From: Trichococcus patagoniensis
GTDB lineage: Bacteria > Bacillota > Bacilli > Lactobacillales > Aerococcaceae
DNA: 36,660 nt
Assembly: GCF_003051085.1 (NCBI RefSeq)
Contig: NZ_QAOM01000025.1
Coordinates: 1-36,660 of the forward strand
Reading direction: 5' to 3'
In this document: piece by piece, positions 14,079-22,798 of the stretch
Position numbering within the stretch: the first letter of the stretch is position 1
How the letters are laid out: each line of letters begins with the position of its first letter
Notes under the pieces: model-generated
Databases searched by the model: none
What the model was told of the DNA's origin: nothing
The model's input: the letters and a program-made list of their open reading frames with translations, nothing else
Position numbers and translations under genes: made by a program

Positions 14079-14654
14079 ATGTGCGGACGGTATGCGCTGG
14101 AAGCGACAAAAAGACAGTTATGGGAAAGATACCTTTTGGGTGAAATGGGCGAGGACGTCGAAGAGCGTGCGGAAATATTTCCGACCAACAACACACCGCT
14201 TATCTTGCCTGGAAACGAGTTGGTTCATCATCGATGGGGATTCATGGAGGCTTTCGCTAAGCGCCCTTTGATCAATGCCCGAGCAGAGACGGTCCTCGAG
14301 AAGCCGACATTCAGCCAATCATTTCGCACCGCACGTTGCCTGGTGCCGGCGACTGCATTCTTTGAATGGGAGAAAGTCGGCGAAGAAAAGTTGAAACGAA
14401 AAATTGCCGTATCGGATATCCCGATTTTTTCGATGGCAGGTATCCTGAAGACGTATCAGGATGAAAACGGGAAACCTTTTACAGCTTTTTCAATCATCAC
14501 TACTGCCGCCAATGAACAGATGCATGCCATCCATGATCGCATGCCGGTGATACTGGACCCTGAAGATGAAGCCTTTTATCTGGATCAGAAAGCTGACCCG
14601 AATTTGGTCTGGAAGTTGTTGAAACCTACAGAACATCGGTTGCTGATTCAATGA
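14079..14654 (+). CDS. SRAP domain protein (HMCES/YedK-like abasic-site DNA-protein crosslink protein)
   Basis: A 191-residue protein. MCGRYAL puts the catalytic Cys at position 2, exposed after Met removal; the other active-site residues follow in family order: N66 (INARAET), E96 (FFEWEK) and H152 (IHDRMPVIL). In this family Cys2 forms a stable thiazolidine link with abasic sites in single-stranded DNA, shielding them from error-prone processing. The start at 14079 is fixed by the need for Cys2 and by AAGGAGGAAGAACA just before it. The nearest neighbours are not SOS genes, and I see no LexA-type operator. Confidence 0.95.
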   Translation: MCGRYALEATKRQLWERYLLGEMGEDVEERAEIFPTNNTPLILPGNELVHHRWGFMEAFAKRPLINARAETVLEKPTFSQSFRTARCLVPATAFFEWEKVGEEKLKRKIAVSDIPIFSMAGILKTYQDENGKPFTAFSIITTAANEQMHAIHDRMPVILDPEDEAFYLDQKADPNLVWKLLKPTEHRLLIQ

Positions 14655-14707
14655 GCAATCGACATTCCTAAAAATGAGAAAATACTCATCATAATTTAAT
14701 TTTATCG

Positions 14708-14736
14708 TTGACATACTTATTTAATTCTTATAAACT
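14708..14736 (+). promoter_or_regulatory. promoter upstream of the orphan substrate-binding protein leader
   Basis: TTGACA (14708-14713), exactly 17 bases, TAAACT (14731-14736). Transcription would begin near 14743, about 345 bases before the next recognised gene. Confidence 0.8.
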
Positions 14737-14742
14737 AAAAGC

Positions 14743-15089
14743 AACAAATAAATGACGTGCGAGGAGAACTTATGCAAACGCAATCAACAGACCACAATCA
14801 TATCCTTAGCTTTGACTTTAGCTACTTTAGATGCTGTTTGTAGACATGTCTGCCATGGATGCAAACAATGAACAAAAATTTGTTTGTATCTATGAAGGCT
14901 GAAGCATTTTTGCGTGATGTGACGGGCCCCATAGATGAAAAAATCTATTTGGGCTGTTGAGTTTCCATAAACTTACCTTAGTAAAAGCCCATTTAGATAA
15001 TCGTATCTAAATGGGCTTTTGCGTACTTGGAACAAACGATTGATTGCCTAAGCAGTTCTCGCACAAATTAAAAAATAGGGGGAAATGAA
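14743..15089 (+). other. structured leader region of the substrate-binding protein gene
   Basis: This gap holds, in order: a 23-codon ORF (14772-14843) with a GAGGAG site; a hairpin GATGCAAACAA/TTGTTTGTATC (14858-14890, one G-U); hairpin A ATAGAT/ATCTAT plus CCC/GGG (14928-14953); and hairpin B, a perfect 17-bp stem AAAAGCCCATTTAGATA/TATCTAAATGGGCTTTT (14983-15020) that ends in T4 only. The right arm of A can partly pair with the left arm of B (AGCCCA and AGAT). It may be an attenuator or the debris of a lost gene. No T-box motif is seen. Confidence 0.45.
14772..14843 (+). CDS. 23-codon ORF with ribosome binding site (leader peptide or frameshifted signal-peptide remnant)
   Basis: ATG 14772 is preceded by GAGGAG at five bases. 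The in-frame product has no recognised similarity. If one base (C at 14775) is skipped, the frame reads MKRNQQTTIISLALTLATL, a typical Gram-positive signal peptide start, before stopping after about 30 residues. So it may be a broken exported-protein gene rather than a functional leader. Confidence 0.3.
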   Translation: MQTQSTDHNHILSFDFSYFRCCL

Positions 15090-16097
15090 ATGATTGGAAT
15101 GGATTGGAAAAAGAAAGTAGCGACAACATTGGCACTGACTTCTGCCTTATTGCTTGGTGCATGCGCCGGCGGTACGGAAGAAGCGACGGATTCTTCCGCA
15201 ACAAGTTCAACAGCCTCAGCGGATGCTGTGCATATCGGAATCCTGCAGATACTTGAGCATGAATCCTTATCGGCAGCACGCACAGGTTTCTTGGAAGTTT
15301 TGGAGGAAGCCGGTTATGTTGAAGGCGACAATTTGATCGTGGATTATCAAAATGCACAGGGTGACCAAGCCAACCTGCAGAGTATGGCTGAGCGTTTAGC
15401 CGGCAACAATGACCTCATTTTATCGATCTCGACACCAGCTTCGCAAGCAGTAGCGAACGCTGAAAAAGAAAATCCGGTCTTGTTCACTGCGGTAACTGAT
15501 CCGATCGACGCCGGACTTGTGGCAAGTGCAGAAGAGCCGGGTGCAAACATCACCGGAACAAGCGATCAGAGCCCGATGGATAAGCAAATCGAATTGTTGT
15601 TGTCAATCGTACCTGGTGCGGAAACAGTTGGTATCATCTTTAACTCCAGCGAGATGAATTCCATTGTGCAGAGTGATCAAGCACAGGCATTGTTGGAAGC
15701 AGCCGGCGTGAACGTAGAAATCATGACCGTAACTTCCACAAATGACGTACAGCAAGTGATGGAGTCATTGGTACAAAAAGTCGATGCAATCTACATCCCT
15801 ACTGACAACACATTATCCAGCACGATGGCTACTGTCGGCCAAATCGCTATGGAAGCCAAAATCCCTGTCATCCCTGGCGCAACTGAAATGGTCGAAGCTG
15901 GCGGATTGGCGACTTACGGAATCGACTTCAAGGAATTAGGCCGTCAAACTGGCGAGATGGCTCTACAGATTCTGGAAGAAGGCAAGCTTCCTTCCGAATT
16001 GCCTGTCCAATTCCCTGAGACGCTGCAATTGGTCATAAACGAAGAGATGGCGGAAGCACTGGGCATCGATCCTGCCAGCATCAAATTGCCGGAATAA
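15090..16097 (+). CDS. ABC transporter substrate-binding lipoprotein, TrpX/ABC_sub_bind family
   Basis: A 335-residue lipoprotein. Residues 1-25 are a signal with lipobox LLGAC (lipidated C25), followed by a Ser/Thr/Ala-rich tether. The body has HIGILQILEHESLSAARTGFLEVLEEAGYVEGDN, then NDLILSISTPASQAVANA, PVLFTAVTDPIDAGLV, ITGTSDQSP and IYIPTDNTLSST, the pattern of the ABC_sub_bind family that includes TrpX, thought to bind tryptophan or other aromatic compounds. The permease and ATPase genes that normally follow are missing here; the next gene is leuA. It therefore relies on a transporter encoded elsewhere or is a duplicate. Start ATG at 15090 behind AGGGGGAAATGA; an internal ATG at 15099 is possible. 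Ligand not readable. Confidence 0.88.
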   Translation: MIGMDWKKKVATTLALTSALLLGACAGGTEEATDSSATSSTASADAVHIGILQILEHESLSAARTGFLEVLEEAGYVEGDNLIVDYQNAQGDQANLQSMAERLAGNNDLILSISTPASQAVANAEKENPVLFTAVTDPIDAGLVASAEEPGANITGTSDQSPMDKQIELLLSIVPGAETVGIIFNSSEMNSIVQSDQAQALLEAAGVNVEIMTVTSTNDVQQVMESLVQKVDAIYIPTDNTLSSTMATVGQIAMEAKIPVIPGATEMVEAGGLATYGIDFKELGRQTGEMALQILEEGKLPSELPVQFPETLQLVINEEMAEALGIDPASIKLPE

Positions 16098-16111
16098 CCT
16101 ATGCATTTAAG

Positions 16112-16150
16112 AACGAGACTGTCCTATAGCGGGATGGTCTCGTTTTTTTG
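16112..16150 (+). terminator. terminator of the substrate-binding protein gene
   Basis: AACGAGAC/GTCTCGTT with an inner partial stem, then seven T. Confidence 0.9.
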
Positions 16151-16197
16151 TGCCGTCGAGTATTTCTGGATTGGAAGCTCAATTATAACAGCCGGAA

Positions 16198-16326
16198 CTC
16201 CGGTGAACGGAGGCTTCGCCGGAGTTCGGCCTGCATTTTCCCTGCTCTTCTCCGATGAGAGCGGCTTCGCCGGAGAAGAAGGCGAAAGTTACCGGTGAGC
16301 TCCGGTGAGAAGGGGCTTCACCGGAG
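16198..16326. repeat. triple-hairpin array, CTCCGG family, copy 2
   Basis: Three units at 16198-16224, 16250-16275 and 16300-16326 (27, 26, 27 bases; period 52 and 50). Unit 1 matches unit 1 of copy 1 (2684) in all but one base. The spacer before unit 3 holds the same AAGTTACCGGTG. It begins about 48 bases behind a terminator T-run. Flanks up to the leu promoter at 16406 show nothing else. Confidence 0.88.
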
Positions 16327-16405
16327 CTGCGGGCCGAATCCGCCGCGCTCCCCGGTTCCGTTACGTATCACGTCACACGATTTTGTAAGGAAATAGCAAA
16401 AGGGG

Positions 16406-16434
16406 TTGACAAAAGAAGCCACTTTGCATAAAAT
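16406..16434 (+). promoter_or_regulatory. leucine operon promoter
   Basis: TTGACA (16406-16411), exactly 17 bases, TAAAAT (16429-16434). Start of transcription expected near 16441. Confidence 0.88.
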
Positions 16435-16498
16435 GAGAATACGATAATAAAACTTAATTAAAAATTAGAAGGCTACAAAAAAAGAGGAGGGGATCGTC

Positions 16499-16570
16499 AT
16501 GGAAGATGCAAACGTATCAGCTAACGTAATCATGGGGACAACCCCTTCTTTCAACAGCTTATTATTATAG
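16499..16570 (+). CDS. leucine operon leader peptide
   Basis: A 23-codon ORF with GAGGAGGGG six bases before its ATG. It ends FNSLLL: three consecutive TTA leucine codons (16559-16567) directly before the TAG stop. It lies 58 bases behind the start of transcription and ahead of an alternative hairpin series and a terminator, and then leuA. This is the layout of ribosome-mediated attenuation, where lack of charged tRNA-Leu would stall the ribosome on the TTA run. No known homologue recognised; the call rests on position, ribosome binding site and codon content. Confidence 0.85.
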   Translation: MEDANVSANVIMGTTPSFNSLLL

Positions 16571-16571
16571 T

Positions 16572-16692
16572 AGGGCTTGGACGCTGTACATTCAGCCGTT
16601 TGAGCCCTGCTTGGCATGGACAAATAATGGGGCTGAAGCGATTATTTATTAACCTTCGAAATGCATCCATTATTTGTGGATGCATTTTTTTT
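16572..16692 (+). promoter_or_regulatory. leucine attenuator: competing hairpins and terminator
   Basis: Four stems can be drawn. S1: AGGGCT (16572-16577) with AGCCCT (16603-16608). S2: TTCAGCC (16591-16597) with GGCTGAA (16631-16637). S3: ACAAATAATGG (16620-16630) with CCATTATTTGT (16667-16677), perfect 11 bp. S4, the terminator: AAATGCATCCA (16659-16669) with TGGATGCATTT (16677-16687), perfect 11 bp, then T8. S1 and S2 exclude each other, S2 blocks S3, and S3 blocks S4. A ribosome at the stop codon would mask the left arm of S1, favouring S2 and hence the terminator; a ribosome stalled at the first TTA would leave S1 free, favouring S3 and read-through. Confidence 0.8.
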
Positions 16693-16757
16693 CGAAATTT
16701 ACTCTTATGCATTTTTAATGAAACCAAGAAACGAAAAAAGAACCGGAGGAAAAGACC

Positions 16758-18314
16758 ATGATTGAAAAACAGTACATTCAATTCTTTGATACGACCTTGC
16801 GTGACGGAGAACAGACACCTGGCGTGAACTTCAATACAAAAGAAAAGGTGCAGATTGCCTTGCAGATGGAAAAATGGGGGATCGATTGTATTGAGGCGGG
16901 CTTTCCGATTTCTTCAGAAGGCGACTTCGAAGCAGTGAAGGCGATTGCCGGTGCTGTCAAAAACATGACCGTCGCAGGACTTGCACGTTGCAGTGAGAAA
17001 GATATCGATGCAGCCTACGATGCTTTGAAGGATGCAGTCGATCCGCAGATCCATATTTTTATCGCGACCAGCCCCATCCACATGGAATACAAACTGAAAA
17101 TGAGCAAAGAAGAAGTTCTTGCTTCAGTGGAATATCATGTGGCCTATGCCAAATCAAAATTCGAGAAAGTCCAATTCTCGCCTGAAGATGCAACTCGGAG
17201 CGATTGGGATTTCTTGGTGGAAGTCATCAACTTGGCCATTGAAAAGGGCGCAACAGTCATCAATATCCCTGATACGGTTGGCTACACCAATCCGACCGAG
17301 TTCGGTAACCTGTTCAAATATCTGAAGCAAAATGTCACACGCTTTGATGACGTCATCTTCTCTTCCCATTGCCACGACGACTTGGGTATGGCAACAGCCA
17401 ATGCCTTGGCTGCAGTCGAAAATGGCGCACTTCGGGTAGAAGGTACCATCAACGGAATCGGAGAACGGGCAGGAAATACGGCACTTGAAGAAGTAGCGGT
17501 CGCTCTGCACATCCGTAAAGACTATTATAAGAAGGAATCCGGTATTGTCCTGAAAGAAACGAAGCGCACAAGTGATTTGGTCAGCCGCCTTTCCGGTATG
17601 CCGATTCCGCGCAACAAAGCTGTCATCGGAGGCAATGCTTACGCACACGAATCGGGTATCCATCAGGATGGTGTGCTGAAGAATCCGGAAACCTACGAAA
17701 TCATCACGCCGCAATTGGTTGGTGTGGAGCACAATTCGTTGCCGTTGGGTAAACTTTCCGGTCGTCACGCCTTTGTGGATCGGATTGCGCAAATGGGCTA
17801 TGAAATCACTGACCCGGCAGAAATCAAAATATTGTTCGCCCGTTTCAAAGAACTGGCTGACAAGAAGAAGAACGTGACCGAAGAGGACATCCATGCATTG
17901 ATGGTCGGCAAATCGATCGAGGACGAATCAGTCTACGAGTTGAAACGTCTGCAAGTGCAGTTTGTGAAGGACGGCATCCAAGGAGCCATCGTTGGCATCC
18001 AGGACAAACGCAATAAAGACGCGAAGATGCAGGATTCAGCAACCGGATCAGGAAGCATCGAAGCCATCTACAACACCATCAACCGCATCTTGGATCAAGA
18101 AATCATGTTGAAGGAATACAATATCGAAGCCATTACGGGCGGAAAAGATGCACAAGCAGAAGTGCACGTGGTCGTGGAGGATGAGGACGGCAAGAGCTAT
18201 AACGGCACAGGCATCGACTTCGACGTCCTGACGGCATCAGCGAAAGCTTATATCCAAGCCAGCGGTAAAGCAAAAAATAAACAGACAATAGAAAAAGTAT
18301 CAGCACATTTCTGA
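16758..18314 (+). CDS. leuA: 2-isopropylmalate synthase
   Basis: A 518-residue enzyme that condenses acetyl-CoA with 2-oxoisovalerate, the first step of leucine synthesis. The TIM barrel opens [15 protein letters not shown] (metal ligand D11), continues with [10 protein letters not shown] and carries the metal-binding HCHDDLG (H204, H206) and GIGERAGN (N240). Residues beyond ~390 form the LeuA allosteric domain ([21 protein letters not shown]...), the site of leucine feedback in the family; it is complete. Start ATG with CCGGAGGAAA upstream. First gene of leuABCD, placed 65 bases behind the attenuator terminator. Expected to be controlled both by attenuation and by leucine feedback. Confidence 0.97.
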   Translation: MIEKQYIQFFDTTLRDGEQTPGVNFNTKEKVQIALQMEKWGIDCIEAGFPISSEGDFEAVKAIAGAVKNMTVAGLARCSEKDIDAAYDALKDAVDPQIHIFIATSPIHMEYKLKMSKEEVLASVEYHVAYAKSKFEKVQFSPEDATRSDWDFLVEVINLAIEKGATVINIPDTVGYTNPTEFGNLFKYLKQNVTRFDDVIFSSHCHDDLGMATANALAAVENGALRVEGTINGIGERAGNTALEEVAVALHIRKDYYKKESGIVLKETKRTSDLVSRLSGMPIPRNKAVIGGNAYAHESGIHQDGVLKNPETYEIITPQLVGVEHNSLPLGKLSGRHAFVDRIAQMGYEITDPAEIKILFARFKELADKKKNVTEEDIHALMVGKSIEDESVYELKRLQVQFVKDGIQGAIVGIQDKRNKDAKMQDSATGSGSIEAIYNTINRILDQEIMLKEYNIEAITGGKDAQAEVHVVVEDEDGKSYNGTGIDFDVLTASAKAYIQASGKAKNKQTIEKVSAHF

Positions 18315-18332
18315 TGAGGGGGAAAAAGTAAG

Positions 18333-19379
18333 ATGAATTATACGATTGCAGCATTGCCCGGAGATGGCATTGGACCAGAAATAATGGAAAGTGGATTGAC
18401 TTTGCTGGAAACAATCGGCAAAAAATTTCAACATGAATTCAACGTGACGGTTTACCCATTCGGAGGAGCCGGCATCGATGAAACCGGCGATCCGCTTCCA
18501 CCACAAACAATCAAAGGCTGTTCCGAAGCTGATGCGATCCTTTTAGCCGCAATCGGCGGACCAAAATGGGAAAAAGCCGAGAAAACGCCGGAAGATGGCT
18601 TGTTGCAATTGCGTAAGACTTTGGGACTTTTCTCGAACATCCGCCCGATAGCAGTGAGCGACAGCATCGCCCACCTGTCCCCGTTGAAGACAGAACGCGT
18701 TAAAGGCACTGACTTTATCGTTGTCCGCGAATTGACAGGCGGCTTGTACTTCGGCCAGCCGAAGCACTGGAATGATGAGGAAGCGACAGATACTCTCTTT
18801 TATAAGAAAAGCGAAATCGATCGGATCGTCCGCCAAGCTTTTGACATCGCGATGACGCGCAGCAAAAAACTGACTTCCGTCGATAAAGCGAACGTATTGG
18901 CCAGCAGCAAACTGTGGCGCAAAACCGTGAATGAAATCGCGACGGAATACCCGGAAGTTACCGTAGATCATTTGTATGTCGATGCAGCTTCGATGAAAAT
19001 TATCCAAAATCCGACTGCATTCGATGTCATCGTGACGGAAAACATGTTCGGGGACATCCTGAGCGACGAAGCATCCGTCATCACAGGTTCATTGGGGATG
19101 CTGCCTTCCGGAAGCCATGCAGTATCCGGTCCATCCTTATATGAACCGATCCATGGATCCGCACCGGACATCGCCGGGAAAAACAGCGCGAATCCGATGT
19201 CGATGATACTGTCTGTTGCCATGATGCTGCGCCAAAGCTTCCAGCTGCATGAAGAGGCGGATGCGCTTGAAAAAGCGGCCTCCGAGGTGATGGATGCCGG
19301 TTTCCTGACGGCTGATCTGGGCGGCACGACGACAACGACAGCATTTACTGAACAAGTGAAAGCCATTTTGGAAAAGTGA
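18333..19379 (+). CDS. leuB: 3-isopropylmalate dehydrogenase
   Basis: A 348-residue NAD-dependent dehydrogenase that oxidises and decarboxylates 3-isopropylmalate to 2-oxoisocaproate, the third leucine step. It shows [10 protein letters not shown] at the start, the substrate loop [16 protein letters not shown] (about 91-106), [11 protein letters not shown], and the metal/NAD signature [23 protein letters not shown] followed by [18 protein letters not shown]. Length is that of bacterial LeuB, and the substrate-loop Leu residues fit LeuB better than isocitrate dehydrogenase. It lies 18 bases behind leuA, with GAGGGGG in the gap. Confidence 0.97.
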   Translation: MNYTIAALPGDGIGPEIMESGLTLLETIGKKFQHEFNVTVYPFGGAGIDETGDPLPPQTIKGCSEADAILLAAIGGPKWEKAEKTPEDGLLQLRKTLGLFSNIRPIAVSDSIAHLSPLKTERVKGTDFIVVRELTGGLYFGQPKHWNDEEATDTLFYKKSEIDRIVRQAFDIAMTRSKKLTSVDKANVLASSKLWRKTVNEIATEYPEVTVDHLYVDAASMKIIQNPTAFDVIVTENMFGDILSDEASVITGSLGMLPSGSHAVSGPSLYEPIHGSAPDIAGKNSANPMSMILSVAMMLRQSFQLHEEADALEKAASEVMDAGFLTADLGGTTTTTAFTEQVKAILEK

Positions 19380-19394
19380 AGGGGAGTAGACAGT

Positions 19395-20783
19395 ATGAGC
19401 AGAACGCTTTTTGATAAACTATGGGACAGACACGTTATTACAGGACCAGAAGGTGAACCACAATTGTTGTATGTGGATCTGCACCTGATCCATGAAGTCA
19501 CTTCACCACAAGGCTTCGATGGCTTGCGCGAAACCAACCGCCCAGTCCGACGTCCTGACAAAACGATCGCAACGGTCGACCACAATGTGCCGACGGAAGA
19601 TATCTTCAACATTAAGGATCTGATTTCGAAGAAACAGATCGAAGCGCTGCAGAAGAATTGCGCAGAATTCAACATCCCATTGATGGACATCGGAACAGCC
19701 AACCAAGGGATCGTGCACATGGTCGGACCGGAATTGGGCGCAACCCAACCAGGGAAGATTGTCGTCTGCGGAGATTCGCATACGGCTACACATGGCGCTT
19801 TCGGAGCGATGGCATTCGGTATCGGCAGCTCAGAAGTGGAGCATGTTTTTGCAACGCAGTCGATCTGGCAGAAGAAACCGAAGTCGATGGGCGTCAAGAT
19901 CACCGGCAAATTGCCTGCAGGCGTCTATGCGAAAGATATCATTCTGCACCTGATTGCGACTTACGGGACAGCCTTCGGGAGCGGCTATGCAATTGAATTC
20001 TATGGGGATACTGTAGAAGCCTTGACGATGGAAGAACGGATGACGATCTGCAACATGTCCATCGAATTCGGTGCTAAAATTGGCATGATGGCGCCGGATC
20101 AGACTACATACGATTATCTGCGCGGCCGCCGTTATGCACCAGAAAACATGGAGAAAGCCATTGCCGATTGGGAGACGCTGAAGAGCGATCCGGATGCTGT
20201 CTATGACACTGACATCGCTATCGAGGTTTCCGATTTGGCACCTTATGTAACTTGGGGAACAAACCCAGGCATGGGCGTGCCATTCGGCGAGAAATTCCCT
20301 GAGATTCAGGATAAGAATGACGAGCGCGCCTATAACTACATGGATCTGCAACCTGGCCAAACGGCTGAAGAGATTCCATTGGGCTTTGTCTTCATCGGTT
20401 CTTGTACGAATGCGCGTCTGTCCGATCTTATTGAAGCAGCGAAGTATGTCAAGGGCGGTAAAGTGCCTGCTCACATCCAGGCTATGGTCGTTCCGGGCAG
20501 CCGGACGGTCCGTGATGCTGCCGCGGAATTGGGCTTGGACAAAATCTTCATCGATGCAGGATTTGAATGGCGCGAACCAGGCTGCTCGGCTTGTTTGGGG
20601 ATGAACCCGGATAAAGTGCCTGCAGGCGTACACTGTGCTTCCACTTCCAACCGTAACTTTGAAGGCCGACAAGGAAAAGGTTCGCGGACGCACTTGGTCA
20701 GCCCGGCCATGGCGGGAGCTGCAGCTGTGAACGGTAAATTTGTGGATATCAGAAAGGAAGCAGTGACTTATGGAGCCAATTAA
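19395..20783 (+). CDS. leuC: 3-isopropylmalate dehydratase large subunit
   Basis: A 462-residue subunit of the isopropylmalate isomerase. It starts [12 protein letters not shown] and carries [14 protein letters not shown], and the three [4Fe-4S] cysteines: C337 ([11 protein letters not shown]) and C397/C400 ([12 protein letters not shown]). It pairs with LeuD to convert 2- to 3-isopropylmalate. Length and all cluster ligands are normal. It follows leuB by 15 bases and overlaps leuD by 14 bases, so the two subunits are probably translationally coupled in equal amounts. Confidence 0.98.
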   Translation: MSRTLFDKLWDRHVITGPEGEPQLLYVDLHLIHEVTSPQGFDGLRETNRPVRRPDKTIATVDHNVPTEDIFNIKDLISKKQIEALQKNCAEFNIPLMDIGTANQGIVHMVGPELGATQPGKIVVCGDSHTATHGAFGAMAFGIGSSEVEHVFATQSIWQKKPKSMGVKITGKLPAGVYAKDIILHLIATYGTAFGSGYAIEFYGDTVEALTMEERMTICNMSIEFGAKIGMMAPDQTTYDYLRGRRYAPENMEKAIADWETLKSDPDAVYDTDIAIEVSDLAPYVTWGTNPGMGVPFGEKFPEIQDKNDERAYNYMDLQPGQTAEEIPLGFVFIGSCTNARLSDLIEAAKYVKGGKVPAHIQAMVVPGSRTVRDAAAELGLDKIFIDAGFEWREPGCSACLGMNPDKVPAGVHCASTSNRNFEGRQGKGSRTHLVSPAMAGAAAVNGKFVDIRKEAVTYGAN

Positions 20784-21357
20784 AGTACATAACGGTAAGA
20801 CCGTTGCCTTGATGAACAACAACATCGACACCGACCAAATCATCCCGAAAGTATTCCTGAAGCGGATCGAAAAAACGGGTTTTGGCGCTTTCGTTTTTGA
20901 TGAATGGCGTTTCCTGAAAAACGGCGACCCGAATCCAGAGTTCCCTTTGAACGATGCCGACCGCCAAGAAGCAACGATCCTCGTAACAGGGGATAACTTC
21001 GGCTGCGGCTCTTCCCGTGAGCATGCCGCTTGGGCATTGAAGGATTACCGTTTCCGCGTCATCATCGCCGGCAGTTACAGCGATATCTTCTATATGAACT
21101 CCTTGAAGAATGGTCTGTTGTTGATCGAGTTGCCGCAAGAGCAGCGTGACGCTTTGGCGCAGTTGCCTGCAGATGAAACGATCCAGATCGACTTGCCGAA
21201 TCAAGTGGTCAGAACCAGCACTGCCGAGTATCCATTCGCAATCGATGCGACTTGGAAGCACAAATTGGAAAACGGCATTGATGACATCACCGAAACAATG
21301 GCTTACAAAGATGAGATCGACGCGTATGAAGCCAAATGGGACAATATTTACGCATAA
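20770..21357 (+). CDS. leuD: 3-isopropylmalate dehydratase small subunit
   Basis: A 195-residue partner of LeuC. It has [24 protein letters not shown], then [20 protein letters not shown], the swivelling-domain active-site loop. The ATG overlaps the end of leuC, with AGAAAGGAAG upstream of it. Last gene of leuABCD; a 12-bp-stem terminator follows. Confidence 0.98.
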   Translation: MEPIKVHNGKTVALMNNNIDTDQIIPKVFLKRIEKTGFGAFVFDEWRFLKNGDPNPEFPLNDADRQEATILVTGDNFGCGSSREHAAWALKDYRFRVIIAGSYSDIFYMNSLKNGLLLIELPQEQRDALAQLPADETIQIDLPNQVVRTSTAEYPFAIDATWKHKLENGIDDITETMAYKDEIDAYEAKWDNIYA

Positions 21358-21363
21358 TCGAAG

Positions 21364-21411
21364 AAGCGAGAAATTTCTTTCAATCGGAGGGAATTTCTCG
21401 CTTGTTTTTTT
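21364..21411 (+). terminator. leuABCD terminator
   Basis: AAGCGAGAAATT/AATTTCTCGCTT perfect 12-bp stem and T-run. Confidence 0.93.
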
Positions 21412-21506
21412 GAGTTGTTGTAAGATGGAGTTGCGTCAAGGTCCGTCAAATATGACGATATGTTGTCGTTGTCGCTAAAAAAATATTATCCTTAGTCGCT
21501 TTATGT

Positions 21507-21512
21507 TATAAT
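21507..21512 (+). promoter_or_regulatory. -10 element for the carboxynorspermidine genes
   Basis: Perfect TATAAT about 65 bases before the first gene; the -35 region (TATTAT at 21484) is weak. Confidence 0.5.
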
Positions 21513-21577
21513 GTCTTGTCTGTCGCTAGGCCCACAGGATGGATGAATGAATTTTCCCTACAGGAGGAATGAATAAG

Positions 21578-22789
21578 ATGAGTAGAGCTTTAATTATTGG
21601 TGCCGGTGGCGTTTCCAACGTCGTATGCCATAAATGTGCCCAAAATTCAGAAGTGTTCGAAGAATTTATGATTGCCAGTCGTACAAAGTCAAAATGCGAT
21701 GAAATCAAAGATCGGATCGAAAGCGGCATTTATGCTGGGCGTTCCAAAATCACGACTGCCCAAGTGGATGCGAACAATGTTCCTGAATTAGTGGCGCTGA
21801 TCAATGAATACAAACCGGATATCGTGATTAACGTGGCTTTGCCATACCAAGACTTGACCATCATGGATGCCTGTCTTGAAACTAAAACCGACTATGTCGA
21901 CACAGCGAACTATGAACCGGAAGATACAGCTAAATTTGAATACAAATGGCAATGGGATTACCGCGAACGCTTCGAAAAAGCCGGCATCACCGCTTTATTG
22001 GGATCAGGCTTTGACCCGGGCGTAACGAGCGTATTCTCTGCCTATGCCCAAAAACATCATTTTGATGAAATCCACACGATCGATATCCTAGATTGCAACG
22101 GCGGCGACCATGGCTATCCATTCGCAACCAACTTCAATCCGGAAATCAACATCCGCGAAGTGACCGCGAACGGCAGCTATTGGGAAAACGGCGAATGGAT
22201 CGAAACGGAACCGATGGAAATCAAACGCGAATACAATTTTGATCAAGTGGGACAAAAGGATATGTACTTGCTGCACCACGAAGAAATCGAATCGTTGGCT
22301 TTGAACATCAAAGGCATCAAACGCATCCGTTTCTTCATGACCTTCGGCGAAAGCTATCTGACGCATTTGAAAGTGTTGGAGAATGTCGGCATGACTTCCA
22401 TCGTACCGATCGAATTCGAAGGCAAGCAGATTGTGCCGCTGCAATTCCTGAAAGCTGTATTGCCTGATCCCGCTTCATTAGGACCGCGCACCAAAGGCAA
22501 AACGAACATTGGTAACATCTTCACCGGCATCAAAGATGGCAAAGAAAAGACATACTACATCTACAACGTCTGCGACCATGAAGCATGCTACAAGGAAGTC
22601 GGCTCGCAAGCCGTTTCCTACACAACCGGCGTCCCTGCGATGATCGGGGCAGCTATGGTCTTGACCGGACAATGGAAGAAACCAGGTGTGTACAACATCG
22701 AGGAATTCAATCCGGATCCATTCATGGAAGCATTGAACGTCTATGGCTTGCCTTGGCAAGAGGACTTCAATCCTACCTTGGTCGATTAG
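21578..22789 (+). CDS. carboxynorspermidine dehydrogenase/synthase (saccharopine dehydrogenase family)
   Basis: A 403-residue NAD(P)H-dependent enzyme. It begins SRALIIGAGGVSNVVCHKC (Rossmann GxGGVS), then VINVALPYQDLTIMDACLE, YVDTANYEPED, LLGSGFDPGVTSVFSAYAQ and DCNGGDHGYPFATNFNPEINIREV, stretches typical of carboxynorspermidine synthase rather than of lysine-pathway saccharopine dehydrogenase. The enzyme reductively joins aspartate semialdehyde with a diamine (putrescine or diaminopropane) to give carboxy(nor)spermidine. I start at 21578 because AGGAGG (21562-21567) directly abuts the earlier ATG at 21569, leaving no spacing. It is ten bases upstream of nspC, which decarboxylates its product, and this pairing supports the call. 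Confidence 0.92.
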   Translation: MSRALIIGAGGVSNVVCHKCAQNSEVFEEFMIASRTKSKCDEIKDRIESGIYAGRSKITTAQVDANNVPELVALINEYKPDIVINVALPYQDLTIMDACLETKTDYVDTANYEPEDTAKFEYKWQWDYRERFEKAGITALLGSGFDPGVTSVFSAYAQKHHFDEIHTIDILDCNGGDHGYPFATNFNPEINIREVTANGSYWENGEWIETEPMEIKREYNFDQVGQKDMYLLHHEEIESLALNIKGIKRIRFFMTFGESYLTHLKVLENVGMTSIVPIEFEGKQIVPLQFLKAVLPDPASLGPRTKGKTNIGNIFTGIKDGKEKTYYIYNVCDHEACYKEVGSQAVSYTTGVPAMIGAAMVLTGQWKKPGVYNIEEFNPDPFMEALNVYGLPWQEDFNPTLVD

Positions 22790-22798
22790 GAGGCTGAA

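Noticed and set aside
16101-16298. 65-codon ORF over the second CTCCGG array
   Set aside because: It runs through the terminator and palindromic units, has no ribosome binding site, and its similarity to the frame at 2644-2871 is explained by the shared repeat.
16441-16757. T-box riboswitch before leuA
   Set aside because: The conserved AGGGTGGNACCGCG T-box sequence is absent; a leader peptide with Leu codons explains the structure.
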